IMG/VR virus record: IMGVR_UViG_3300005782_000031 | Location: 1-22,868 of that record | Direction: 5' to 3' (one strand) | Origin: a virus | Length of the DNA: 22,868 bases | In this document: positions 15,601-21,575 of the stretch, one piece after another | How the letters are laid out: each line of letters begins with the position of its first letter | How positions within the stretch are numbered: position 1 is the stretch's first letter | Made by a program: the position numbers and the translations under genes | The notes under the pieces: generated by a model | Told to the model about the DNA's origin: nothing | What the model saw: the letters and a program-made list of their open reading frames with translations, nothing else | The model's database searches: none

Positions 15601-18600
15601 AGCAGACCCCGACAAAGCCTACCAAGACCTAAAAGATTTCTTTGAAGAAGCCCCCTTCGAACTAAAACCCACCGAACCCACCCCAGAAGAAAAAATCGCA
15701 ATAGGCAAAGAGCGCGGGGAGATAGTTGCGCCTGAGAAAGCAAAGAAAAAACCCGTCATCCCCACCGAAAAGATCCCCGTGGCCACCAAAGGCGAACAAG
15801 TGTCTTTGCTGCCTCCTGTGAAAGGTGAGCAGATTACGATTGAAGGTCTGATTGATTCAATCAAAGATACCCTCAAAAATGAACGCGGCTCCATCTCCTT
15901 CGAGAGAATGAACAAAGACCATCCCGCCGTATTCGATAACCTCGTAACCATCGGTAAAGACGTCATAAGCGAAGGCCACACCAAATATTCCGATTTTGCA
16001 AAACAAATGAGGGACAAATTTTCCGAGATATGGGACAAGATCAGAAATGTAATGATGAGAGTGTGGAGGGCTGCCACTGCGAAGTTGAAGGAGGAGACCG
16101 GGGCGATTTATTACAAGGAGACGAAGATCAAACCCAAAGACGGGCAATGGGCCAAAGACTACCTTGATAAACTCACAAAGAAAATTGATAAGGAAAAGGC
16201 CATCGCCCAAGCAAAGAAACAAGAAGAAAGCCTGAAAGAAACCCCCAAAGAAGAAGATAAACCCAAAGAGCCTTCTCCGTATGAAAAAAGGGAAGATGAT
16301 TGGTTTGGCAATAAAGATTGGGATCAACAGGTACATACAGTTGAGGCCAGTAAGATACAGGATGCCATTAAGACTATCCTGAACAAAAACCGATATGATA
16401 GGGATTGCCAGAATATTGATCAGGCAATTCATATTTATCTTGATATTAAGAGAAACCCTGCTCATGTTGATGAGTATTATGATGAGCTCACCGATGATCA
16501 GAAAAAGATTGTAAATTTGGCTGCCACAATTGAAGATAACCCGGGATTGATGAAAGTGTCTGAATATATAAGTGAGCAATATGAGAAGGTTGGTCAAATT
16601 GCCAAAAGTCAGAATGTTATCTTCAATACCATAGATAACTATGTTGCCCGGGCCTGGAAGATCCCCAAAAAACTTTCTACCGATATTATGCAAAAATTCA
16701 AGACTACTTCCAGACATGCAAAGCATAGGGTATTTGAGACCATTCTTGAGGGCCAGGCCAAGGGATTTGAATTGGAAGTTACCGGAGCCTCTAATAACTT
16801 AGAGCTCCTCAAGGATGAGATCTCACGAACTATTGAGGATAAAAGACTCATTTCAACATTAAGGAAAACAGAATGGAAAGATACCGGAAATCCTGTCATT
16901 ATCCATAAGCAACTCAAGGGATATGAAGAAATTGAGCATCCTAACTTTACTTATTGGGTTCCAGAGGCCAGAATAAAGGCAGGAGATACAAAAGTATACG
17001 GGCCTAAATTCAGGGTTCAGACTAATTGGGGAGCCATAAAAGAGGGCAATACAAGGGCAACAAAACTCTTCGATAGTGAAGAAGCGGCTAAATTGTGGCT
17101 AAAGGATCAAGATGATGCCGATAAATTCAGGATAGAGAAAAGGGAATATTTATGGAGAAGGGAGCCTTTATATGCCCCTGAAGAGATTGCAAAGAGATTG
17201 AATAAGATCTTAGGGGTATCCAAATTAAAAGGTCTTGGACCTATAGATACCATTACAAAATATAATGCTATCTTTAAATCGACAATCCTAATGACTTCTC
17301 TCTTTCATCATCAAGCTTTTATTAGATCATACCTCCTCGGAACACGCCATAAGACACTTGCTGAATGGAACCCCTTTAAAATGTATAAGGAAGGATTGAA
17401 GGCTGTTAATGAGTTAAGGCCTGAGATTGAGCTATTGGTCAGAAATGGCCTCACCCTTGGCAAGATGCAGGATTGGGAAGAAAGTATATTAAGGAGCGAG
17501 GCCAATATATTTGGCAAAGTGTTGGATAAAACCGAGTACACTAAAGCTTTTAAGGAATGGGCTAATGATCTTAGAGAAAGACAGGCAAAATGGCTATTCC
17601 AAAACTTTGGTGCGGGATTGAAAGCTCAGGCCGCTTTGATCGAGTATAGAAATATGATGAAAGAGCAACCGGACCTTGAACCAAATGAGCGGGCTAAAAT
17701 GGTAGCCGAACTCATAAATGATGACTTTGGGGGCTTGCACCTGAGAAGGATGGGAAGGGATCCGACAATCAATCATATTTATAGGCTCCTGCTCCTAGCT
17801 CCGGATTGGACTTTTTCAAATGTCAATACTATGTGGAAAGCATTCATATCTGGAGATGCGGCCAAAACACATCTGTATAGACGTTTCTGGGCTTCAGTTA
17901 TAACAAAAGGTCTCACTGCCATGGTAATAGCCAATATTCTGTTATCATTCACAGATGAGGATGATCTTATTGAGAGATTCAAGAAAGCATGGAAAGCCGG
18001 ACATTTCAGATGGCTTGATATAGACGTGACTCCTATTTATAAGCTACTGGGAGGTAAATCAGAGGCAAGGAAGTATTTTTCAGTATTTGGTCATTTCAGG
18101 GATCCGATGAAGTTCATTACCCATCTAATTAGATCAGCAAAGCATAAAGGCTCTGTGTTTTTCCGAATGTTCTTTGAGGCCTTAACAGGAACCGATTGGA
18201 AAGGGCATCGATTCACTAGCTTGGATGAGTTGTTAGGCTATGACGATAAAGGCCTATATTTGACAGAAACCGAAGAACATAAAATCGGAGAGCCAAAGGG
18301 CGGCAGGATGCGGGGAGAAGTGGTTACACGTAGATATGGTAAGGAAGGAGCTATAGGATGGTCACAAATTCCCTCATATATGATTCATCAATTAAGAGCT
18401 GTAACCCCTGTCCAAGTCCAAAACTTCCTTGGCTGGCTACAGGGGGAGATAGAGGGATTTGACGCAATCGGAAGAAGTATAGGCGCTCATATGGGATCTA
18501 CCTATCCCACTGAGAGAAAGATTACTGAGGATTTTGTCAATCAATGGATAGAGATAAAAAGAGCCAGAGGATCATTTAAAGATTTAAAAAAGAAAGTAAA

Positions 18601-18733
18601 CGAGTATAATGAAAGACAATTGTTACGAGGAGAGAAAGGCATTCCTGTCTCCTGGTCAACCATATCTAAGAAAGGAATAAATATAATCAAAGCCGAAAGG
18701 GTAGGTGAGAAAAGAAAAGCCGTAAATTATTAG
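12620..18733 (+). CDS. Giant polyvalent internal virion protein with pyrophosphatase-like domain
   Basis: A 2037-residue protein overlapping the previous stop as ATGA. In order: an acidic N-terminus with two EWEDVT motifs (residues 27 and 45); an Ala/Gly-rich helical region with hydrophobic stretches (about 70-330, e.g. AQSMGAMVAATVYAGPGAG); an acidic Pro/Glu linker (about 405-487); a domain at about 583-715 (FDIDIENPKG, HHYGEILGVKG, DWLDVFIGPNP, DQVDPETGNFDEHKILMGF) matching the inorganic-pyrophosphatase-like domain of large polyvalent phage proteins; segments near 853-945 and 1087-1165 of a type often seen in such proteins; a Lys/Glu linker; and a long helical C-terminus (about 1546-2037) with NDDFGGLHLRRMGRDP and RLLLLAPDWTFSNV, resembling the conserved C-terminal domain of polyvalent proteins. 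It is probably packaged and ejected into the host with the DNA. Confidence 0.75.
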   Translation: MNGLKTREQDKRFVPVPEAVKDEYGPEWEDVTEEYRPFQEYKEDEWEDVTHEYKEEIAPPREIEPPKAPKGLRPAKVGLGVAKSVGKTLLRFGPNLAKILDQTIGFAGGTLESTAKTMGEVTALEGMFKPYEKAGKVIKDWGLQAAEDIQGNILETQDWLNLPKEKRGRLIENLNYLADPEWLAFNIGDAAQSMGAMVAATVYAGPGAGMAVAGAMEAGDLYGNLIKDGIDHEVAALATLSFGTVVATLNRIGLRQLAKKPVGNILKNIANRFTGGAVEATTEYMEEPFEAVFNALARGKNPKEIGSDVIQSLKNIDVIPGSFVLGAGMAGKAPLAPPTDKPTDLLDIVEPGAKYLKAIGSDVKKGLITPEQLQDLGKEFRQKFPQSTKSIQEFDSLIEAQAQLQPIEPTEVVEEGAIPLEEVMPPEEAVIEPEPIEIEPEVLEPVEEPVIEEEIIPEEAKLPPPELEIKPTVEAKPEEVGKPIPEVKKPWEMSKDEWLRSKTADEGQFRLLKADKIVGATMIKAQHEVAVRDAISEGKITSHPDYPELGKVEPTTQEIDKAAKETETDLTEAQKKTGKYEKGRINLHGFDIDIENPKGSVRSGVDRQGKKWSIKLKHHYGEILGVKGKDKDWLDVFIGPNPESDKIFVIDQVDPETGNFDEHKILMGFPTEKQARVGYLANYERAWKGLGEITELTVDEFKEWTKTGDTTKAIGEVIKEPPEIEVIPYSKDLDIRNIEALPRGTGARYLEVIRGEKDEYIAKLWRRKATDKGILIDFKPTEVEIPPRPLVNPKATYLQQDKQLRKQQAWDKKYGEIKKKPTPEEARAKATEVGRKARETQLKKAASQKYLVPWIAASGGIKPLDLSGEIRDIIWTRDAKGKKKIMRGIPPGFLSGKGRTLDVIVTEANEAGFSVRDDNQLIELIEKDLTAASTGDIKGRVGKITTELTTQEEFNEGLIEHERQKLRDQGYTEEQIKRAEEGIETEEVVSPEEKADPDKAYQDLKDFFEEAPFELKPTEPTPEEKIAIGKERGEIVAPEKAKKKPVIPTEKIPVATKGEQVSLLPPVKGEQITIEGLIDSIKDTLKNERGSISFERMNKDHPAVFDNLVTIGKDVISEGHTKYSDFAKQMRDKFSEIWDKIRNVMMRVWRAATAKLKEETGAIYYKETKIKPKDGQWAKDYLDKLTKKIDKEKAIAQAKKQEESLKETPKEEDKPKEPSPYEKREDDWFGNKDWDQQVHTVEASKIQDAIKTILNKNRYDRDCQNIDQAIHIYLDIKRNPAHVDEYYDELTDDQKKIVNLAATIEDNPGLMKVSEYISEQYEKVGQIAKSQNVIFNTIDNYVARAWKIPKKLSTDIMQKFKTTSRHAKHRVFETILEGQAKGFELEVTGASNNLELLKDEISRTIEDKRLISTLRKTEWKDTGNPVIIHKQLKGYEEIEHPNFTYWVPEARIKAGDTKVYGPKFRVQTNWGAIKEGNTRATKLFDSEEAAKLWLKDQDDADKFRIEKREYLWRREPLYAPEEIAKRLNKILGVSKLKGLGPIDTITKYNAIFKSTILMTSLFHHQAFIRSYLLGTRHKTLAEWNPFKMYKEGLKAVNELRPEIELLVRNGLTLGKMQDWEESILRSEANIFGKVLDKTEYTKAFKEWANDLRERQAKWLFQNFGAGLKAQAALIEYRNMMKEQPDLEPNERAKMVAELINDDFGGLHLRRMGRDPTINHIYRLLLLAPDWTFSNVNTMWKAFISGDAAKTHLYRRFWASVITKGLTAMVIANILLSFTDEDDLIERFKKAWKAGHFRWLDIDVTPIYKLLGGKSEARKYFSVFGHFRDPMKFITHLIRSAKHKGSVFFRMFFEALTGTDWKGHRFTSLDELLGYDDKGLYLTETEEHKIGEPKGGRMRGEVVTRRYGKEGAIGWSQIPSYMIHQLRAVTPVQVQNFLGWLQGEIEGFDAIGRSIGAHMGSTYPTERKITEDFVNQWIEIKRARGSFKDLKKKVNEYNERQLLRGEKGIPVSWSTISKKGINIIKAERVGEKRKAVNY

Positions 18734-18754
18734 TAATGGAATAGAAATAAACTG

Positions 18755-18783
18755 CTCTATAGATTCCTAACCGCCTCTATAGA
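18755..18783. promoter_or_regulatory. Paired palindromes, possible operator
   Basis: The nine-base sequence CTCTATAGA occurs twice, at 18755-18763 and 18775-18783. Each copy contains the perfect 8-base palindrome TCTATAGA, and the copies are exactly 20 bases apart, about two helical turns. They lie between the giant gene and the DGR block. This could be a dimer-binding operator or simply part of the folded RNA leader. Confidence 0.35.
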
Positions 18784-18837
18784 CTAAGCCGGGCTGCTTA
18801 AGCTTCTTGTGATACAAAAATCATTAGAGGCTTTTTT
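18773..18837 (+). terminator. Terminator-like structure before the DGR block
   Basis: GCCTCTA (18773-18779) pairs with TAGAGGC (18825-18831), followed directly by six T residues (18832-18837). The 45-base loop contains an inner hairpin TAAGC/GCTTA (18785-18800). The long loop makes it less standard than a usual intrinsic terminator. It marks the end of the internal-protein operon and may act as an attenuator for the DGR genes. Confidence 0.5.
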
Positions 18838-18849
18838 ATTTAACAAAAT

Positions 18850-18862
18850 AAGGAGAGAAAGC
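18850..18862 (+). promoter_or_regulatory. Ribosome binding site that sets the start at ATG 18863
   Basis: AAGGAG at 18850-18855 stands 7 bases before ATG 18863. An in-frame GTG at 18809 would extend the protein by 18 residues but lies inside the terminator-like loop and has no Shine-Dalgarno, so the ATG is preferred. Confidence 0.75.
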
Positions 18863-19234
18863 ATGTCTAACAAAAACATATTTATCAGAAATATTTTTAG
18901 TGCCGTTACTGTAGATGCAGCCGGTAATGAGGTATCCGAAGCCATCGACTTAGACGATTATAAACCAGAAGGATTTTTCTCATTGCAGATTACACTTACT
19001 GGAGATGGAACTGGAAAGTTTGAATATCAATTATCAAATGATGGTACAAATTATTTCACGCCATCAAGTGGTAGCGATATAGTGACTGCACATACTGTAG
19101 CGAGCGGACCCGGAGGCGATGGAAAGGATATTTACACTTTCCAACCTGAATTGGCGAAATATATGAAGATAAAGGTGACTGAAACAGTTGAGGCTAATAC
19201 CATTACGGTTACAGCAGATTTGGCGATACAATGA
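18863..19234 (+). CDS. Small virion protein upstream of the DGR target
   Basis: A 123-residue, beta-rich protein. It opens MSNKNIFIRNIFSAVTVDAA, continues with the charged segment IDLDDYKPEGFFSLQITLTG and GDGTGKFEYQLSNDGTNYF, and ends in a strand pattern (YMKIKVTETVEANTITVTAD). This looks like a compact jelly-roll or Ig-like virion protein. The stop overlaps the DGR target's start as ATGA, so the two are translationally coupled and probably made in fixed ratio. This suggests that it is the partner that anchors the variable protein to the tail, or its assembly adaptor. No family was recognised by name. The start choice rests on the AAGGAG ribosome binding site. Confidence 0.65.
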   Translation: MSNKNIFIRNIFSAVTVDAAGNEVSEAIDLDDYKPEGFFSLQITLTGDGTGKFEYQLSNDGTNYFTPSSGSDIVTAHTVASGPGGDGKDIYTFQPELAKYMKIKVTETVEANTITVTADLAIQ

Positions 19235-20880
19235 GAAATACAGGATTTCCTTTTCATGGCATTGGTTATTGGTCTAGAGGGCCTTGGCTTTCTGGCCCTT
19301 GGGATCATTCTATAAATGATATAGGCACACCAGGAAAAGTCGGTTTCGGCGTCGGGATATGCCCGATCCAGAGCATGGTTGCGAACTTCACATCTATGAC
19401 TGGAAATAGATCATCTGTCCATGACAACTACGGCAATTATCAATACCAGGACGGCTCCATCATGGTCTGGATTCCGAAGTTCTACTATCGGATTGCACAT
19501 GCAAACAATCCAACTTTCGGAACCTATGGGGTGAATTCAATAGACATTAAGGGCATCGACACCTATACATCGGAGACGGCTGCGAATGCCGATGGATACG
19601 CTCTTCCCAGGGCTTTTATAGATGGTGGCTCTACCAAGGATGGTTTTTTTATCGACAAATACATGTGCTCCAAGAATGCCTGGGGTGATGGTTATATCGG
19701 AAGTTCTATTAAGAATGGCGGTCCGATCTCTACCCATGCAGATCATAATCCTATTGCAGATTTAACGGCTTGTGCTTCAAATGCATATTTTGAGACCATA
19801 GATGCCGCCCACGCCAGAGATGGGGTGGATGGAGCCGTTAATGCAAGCAGCATCTTTCATGTAGCCTCCAAACTCCAATATTCTGCTCTCGCTATTCTTT
19901 CGATGGCCCACGCTCAGGCTTCTTCAGACACAACCTTTTGCGCCTGGTACGATGCTACCTACAACTATCCCAAGGGTTGCAACAATGATGCCTTACAGGA
20001 CTATGACGAAATAAGCAATGGGGCAGGGACAGGAGATGACCTGCTCTACACTTCAGATGGATACAGTAACTGCGGTAAGACCGGCTCTGGCGTTCCTTTT
20101 GCGAAATCGACTCACAATGGGCAAAATTGCGGTGTGGCTGACGTGAATGGCCTGATGTGGGAGGTGTCACTTGGGGTTACTACTATAATGGCAGACGACA
20201 CCATAGAGGATATATCGAGGGCAGACCCTGCCGTCGTGACCGAGACAGGCCATACGAAGGAGACTGGCGACTATGTGATGATCATAGGAATAGCAGGAGG
20301 TGACTGGGCTGGACTTGACGATAAAATCTACAAGGTCACAAAGATCAATGCCAATACTTATTCCCTGGATGGTGTAGATACAAGTGGCTTTACCTTGGCC
20401 TATGTGCAGGGCACGAATCATGGCACAACCACTTCTGGCACTTTCTATGCTTCCAAGGAAGCCACGGCGATGAAGGATTTTACAAGTGGTAATGCAGGCG
20501 CAACCGACCATTGGGGAGCAGCCGGTGTGGCTGCCATGATGGACTCCTTTGTGCCAGCATTTGAGACTGAATATGCAATCAATGGGCTTATTCAGAGATA
20601 TGGTAGTGGTGGAAATCAGGTATTGGCCGAAGATTTATCGGGTGCTGACTGGCTTTTGGCAGGGCTGGGGTTTCCGAAAGACAAAGATGGGATCGATACT
20701 ACTGGAACTAATCTTTTTGGCAAAGACTATTTTTATCAGTATTTGCGAAATGAATTGTGCTTGCGCTCGTGTGGGTCTTGGCGCAGCAGTTCGTCTGCGG
20801 GGGTTTGGTACGTGTCTTGGCTTCACTATCGGACGTCTTCCAGCAACAGTGTGGGCTTTCGGTGCGCCTTGTCGCCTTGA
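19231..20880 (+). CDS. DGR target: variable C-type-lectin/FGE-fold tip protein
   Basis: A 549-residue protein that is the target of the retroelement. The N-terminal 75 residues (GYWSRGPWLSGPWDHSINDI) probably attach it to the virion. The body follows the formylglycine-generating-enzyme variant of the C-type lectin fold: MVWIPKFYYRIAHAN, GFFIDKYMCSKN, ASKLQYSALAILSMAHAQ, then ADVNGLMWEVS (GLMWEV at residues 307-312). The C-terminus, LRSCGSWRSSSSAGVWYVSW to SVGFRCA, is the fold's last strand region and is the variable repeat (about residues 510-547). A roughly 70-residue FCCH-like beta domain (about 325-393) is inserted just after GLMWEVS. Known DGR targets in phages bind host receptors, so a receptor-binding tail-tip role is likely. 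Confidence 0.9.
   Translation: MRNTGFPFHGIGYWSRGPWLSGPWDHSINDIGTPGKVGFGVGICPIQSMVANFTSMTGNRSSVHDNYGNYQYQDGSIMVWIPKFYYRIAHANNPTFGTYGVNSIDIKGIDTYTSETAANADGYALPRAFIDGGSTKDGFFIDKYMCSKNAWGDGYIGSSIKNGGPISTHADHNPIADLTACASNAYFETIDAAHARDGVDGAVNASSIFHVASKLQYSALAILSMAHAQASSDTTFCAWYDATYNYPKGCNNDALQDYDEISNGAGTGDDLLYTSDGYSNCGKTGSGVPFAKSTHNGQNCGVADVNGLMWEVSLGVTTIMADDTIEDISRADPAVVTETGHTKETGDYVMIIGIAGGDWAGLDDKIYKVTKINANTYSLDGVDTSGFTLAYVQGTNHGTTTSGTFYASKEATAMKDFTSGNAGATDHWGAAGVAAMMDSFVPAFETEYAINGLIQRYGSGGNQVLAEDLSGADWLLAGLGFPKDKDGIDTTGTNLFGKDYFYQYLRNELCLRSCGSWRSSSSAGVWYVSWLHYRTSSSNSVGFRCALSP
20758..20869 (+). repeat. DGR variable repeat (VR)
   Basis: These 112 bases align without gaps to the template repeat at 21337-21448 (offset 579). 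By hand count, 26 of the 36 adenines of the template are replaced here (10 C, 9 G, 7 T), while only one of 76 non-adenine positions differs (template T 21344, here G 20765). Of 13 AAY codons in the template, 12 encode another residue here (Ser, Arg, Tyr, Leu, His). Four changes are silent (for example GCA to GCG and GTA to GTG), as expected from untargeted adenine mutagenesis. The repeat ends 11 bases before the end of the stop codon. Confidence 0.95.
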
Positions 20881-20883
20881 TTA

Positions 20884-20901
20884 GCCGCATGATAATGCGG
20901 C
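20884..20901 (+). promoter_or_regulatory. DGR target-site hairpin with GATA tetraloop
   Basis: GCCGCAT (20884-20890), loop GATA, ATGCGGC (20895-20901): a perfect 7-bp stem starting 3 bases after the target's stop codon. In the Bordetella phage DGR and relatives, a GC-rich hairpin or cruciform with a GRNA tetraloop just downstream of the VR promotes retrohoming. GATA fits GRNA. Confidence 0.8.
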
Positions 20902-20914
20902 ACTTAAGCTATAC

Positions 20915-21316
20915 ATGGGTATTCATAATGAAACAATTTTAAATAGAAAATTCTTAGAATTTGCAAAACTCTTAAATATTTACCTGAACCATTTTCCAAA
21001 ACATGAAAGGTATGCTCTTTCAAATAGAATCAGAGTTACATCATATGAAATCTATGATTTAATTATTGAAAGTCAGAAACGATATTATAAAAAGACAACT
21101 TTAACAAACTTAGATATAACTCATGAAAAGCTGAGAATGCAATTGTATCTTGCCTATGAACTTGGATATTTCAAATTTAAAGACGGGAAACAAATTGATA
21201 AATTGCCTGAAAAGTTAGAGGAACATAGGTTTGTAGCAATATCTAAACTGGTTGATGAATTGGGTAAAATGATAGGTGCCTGGATTAAAAAAGTTAAAGA
21301 GGAGGATAAATGGTAA
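20915..21316 (+). CDS. avd: DGR accessory variability protein Avd
   Basis: A 133-residue protein of the Avd family (four-helix bundle, bAvd/S23-like). The hallmark segment HFPKHERYALSNRIRVTSYE (about residues 27-46) is followed by helices with AYELGYFKF and a basic, tryptophan-containing C-terminus (AWIKKVKEEDKW). In BPP-1, Avd forms a basic pentamer that binds the reverse transcriptase and the TR RNA and is needed for mutagenic cDNA synthesis. The gene starts 13 bases after the target-site hairpin and has no visible Shine-Dalgarno, so translation may depend on coupling or on the hairpin region. It is more AT-rich than the target gene. It lies between VR and TR as in BPP-1. Confidence 0.9.
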   Translation: MGIHNETILNRKFLEFAKLLNIYLNHFPKHERYALSNRIRVTSYEIYDLIIESQKRYYKKTTLTNLDITHEKLRMQLYLAYELGYFKFKDGKQIDKLPEKLEEHRFVAISKLVDELGKMIGAWIKKVKEEDKW

Positions 21317-21575
21317 TTTAGGGCAACATATTGATATGCTTGCTATCGTGTAGGAATTGGAACAACAGTTCGAATGCAGGAGTTTGGAACGTGAATTGGA
21401 ATAACAATCGGACGAATTCCAACAACAATGTAGGATTTCAGTGCGACTATAATTTCACCTCAAACTCCAAATTGGAGATAGTGGAATTACAGGGATATGT
21501 TGTCCTGCCTTGGGCGAAATCAATTTAAAGCTTTCTTTTTGGTAGGTAATAGGCCGAAAATCAGGAAGTGATTTC
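21317..21575 (+). ncRNA. DGR template RNA (spacer-TR-spacer between avd and RT)
   Basis: A 259-base stretch without a credible protein between the avd stop and the RT start. It contains the TR plus about 127 bases of downstream spacer, the portion that in BPP-1 is required for self-primed cDNA synthesis. A small palindrome CTCCAA-A-TTGGAG (21465-21477) lies just past the TR. A readable frame through the TR is a by-product of its matching the target's frame. RNA ends cannot be placed from sequence. Confidence 0.75.
21337..21448 (+). repeat. DGR template repeat (TR)
   Basis: The invariant adenine-rich template for the VR. In the target's frame it carries 13 asparagine codons (AAC or AAT), grouped in WNNSSNAGVWNVNWNNNRTN and NNN, the usual codon choice that can be mutated to many residues but never to stop. 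Homology to the VR begins at TGCTTGC and stops just after GTGCGACT; beyond base 21450 the two sequences are unrelated. Confidence 0.95.

Noticed and set aside
15857-16726. 289-codon minus-strand open frame with hydrophobic composition
   Set aside because: It is antisense to the Lys/Glu-rich, C-ending-codon part of the giant gene; such antisense reading gives Phe/Leu/Ile-rich shadows. No promoter or ribosome binding site was seen.
18807-18840. TTGTGA with a downstream AT run as a promoter for the DGR block
   Set aside because: No acceptable -10 hexamer is found at 16-18 bases; the downstream AT run is better explained as the terminator T-tract.
18809-18862. GTG start extending the 123-aa protein by 18 residues
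   Set aside because: The extension lies across the terminator-like helix and T-run and has no Shine-Dalgarno; ATG 18863 has AAGGAG at the right distance.
20549-20942. Two plus-strand open frames overlapping the VR in another frame
   Set aside because: They overlap the well-supported target protein, the hairpin and the avd start; they have no ribosome binding site and are shadow frames.
21465-21477. CTCCAA-A-TTGGAG palindrome after the TR as a terminator or second homing hairpin
   Set aside because: A one-base loop cannot form as a full hairpin, no T-run follows, and the stem is AT-containing and short. It is kept only as a note on the template RNA.
21331-21528. 65-codon open frame running through the TR (begins at TTG)
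   Set aside because: It mirrors the end of the target protein because the TR is in the same frame. There is no ribosome binding site or independent start, and it is explained by the non-coding template RNA.
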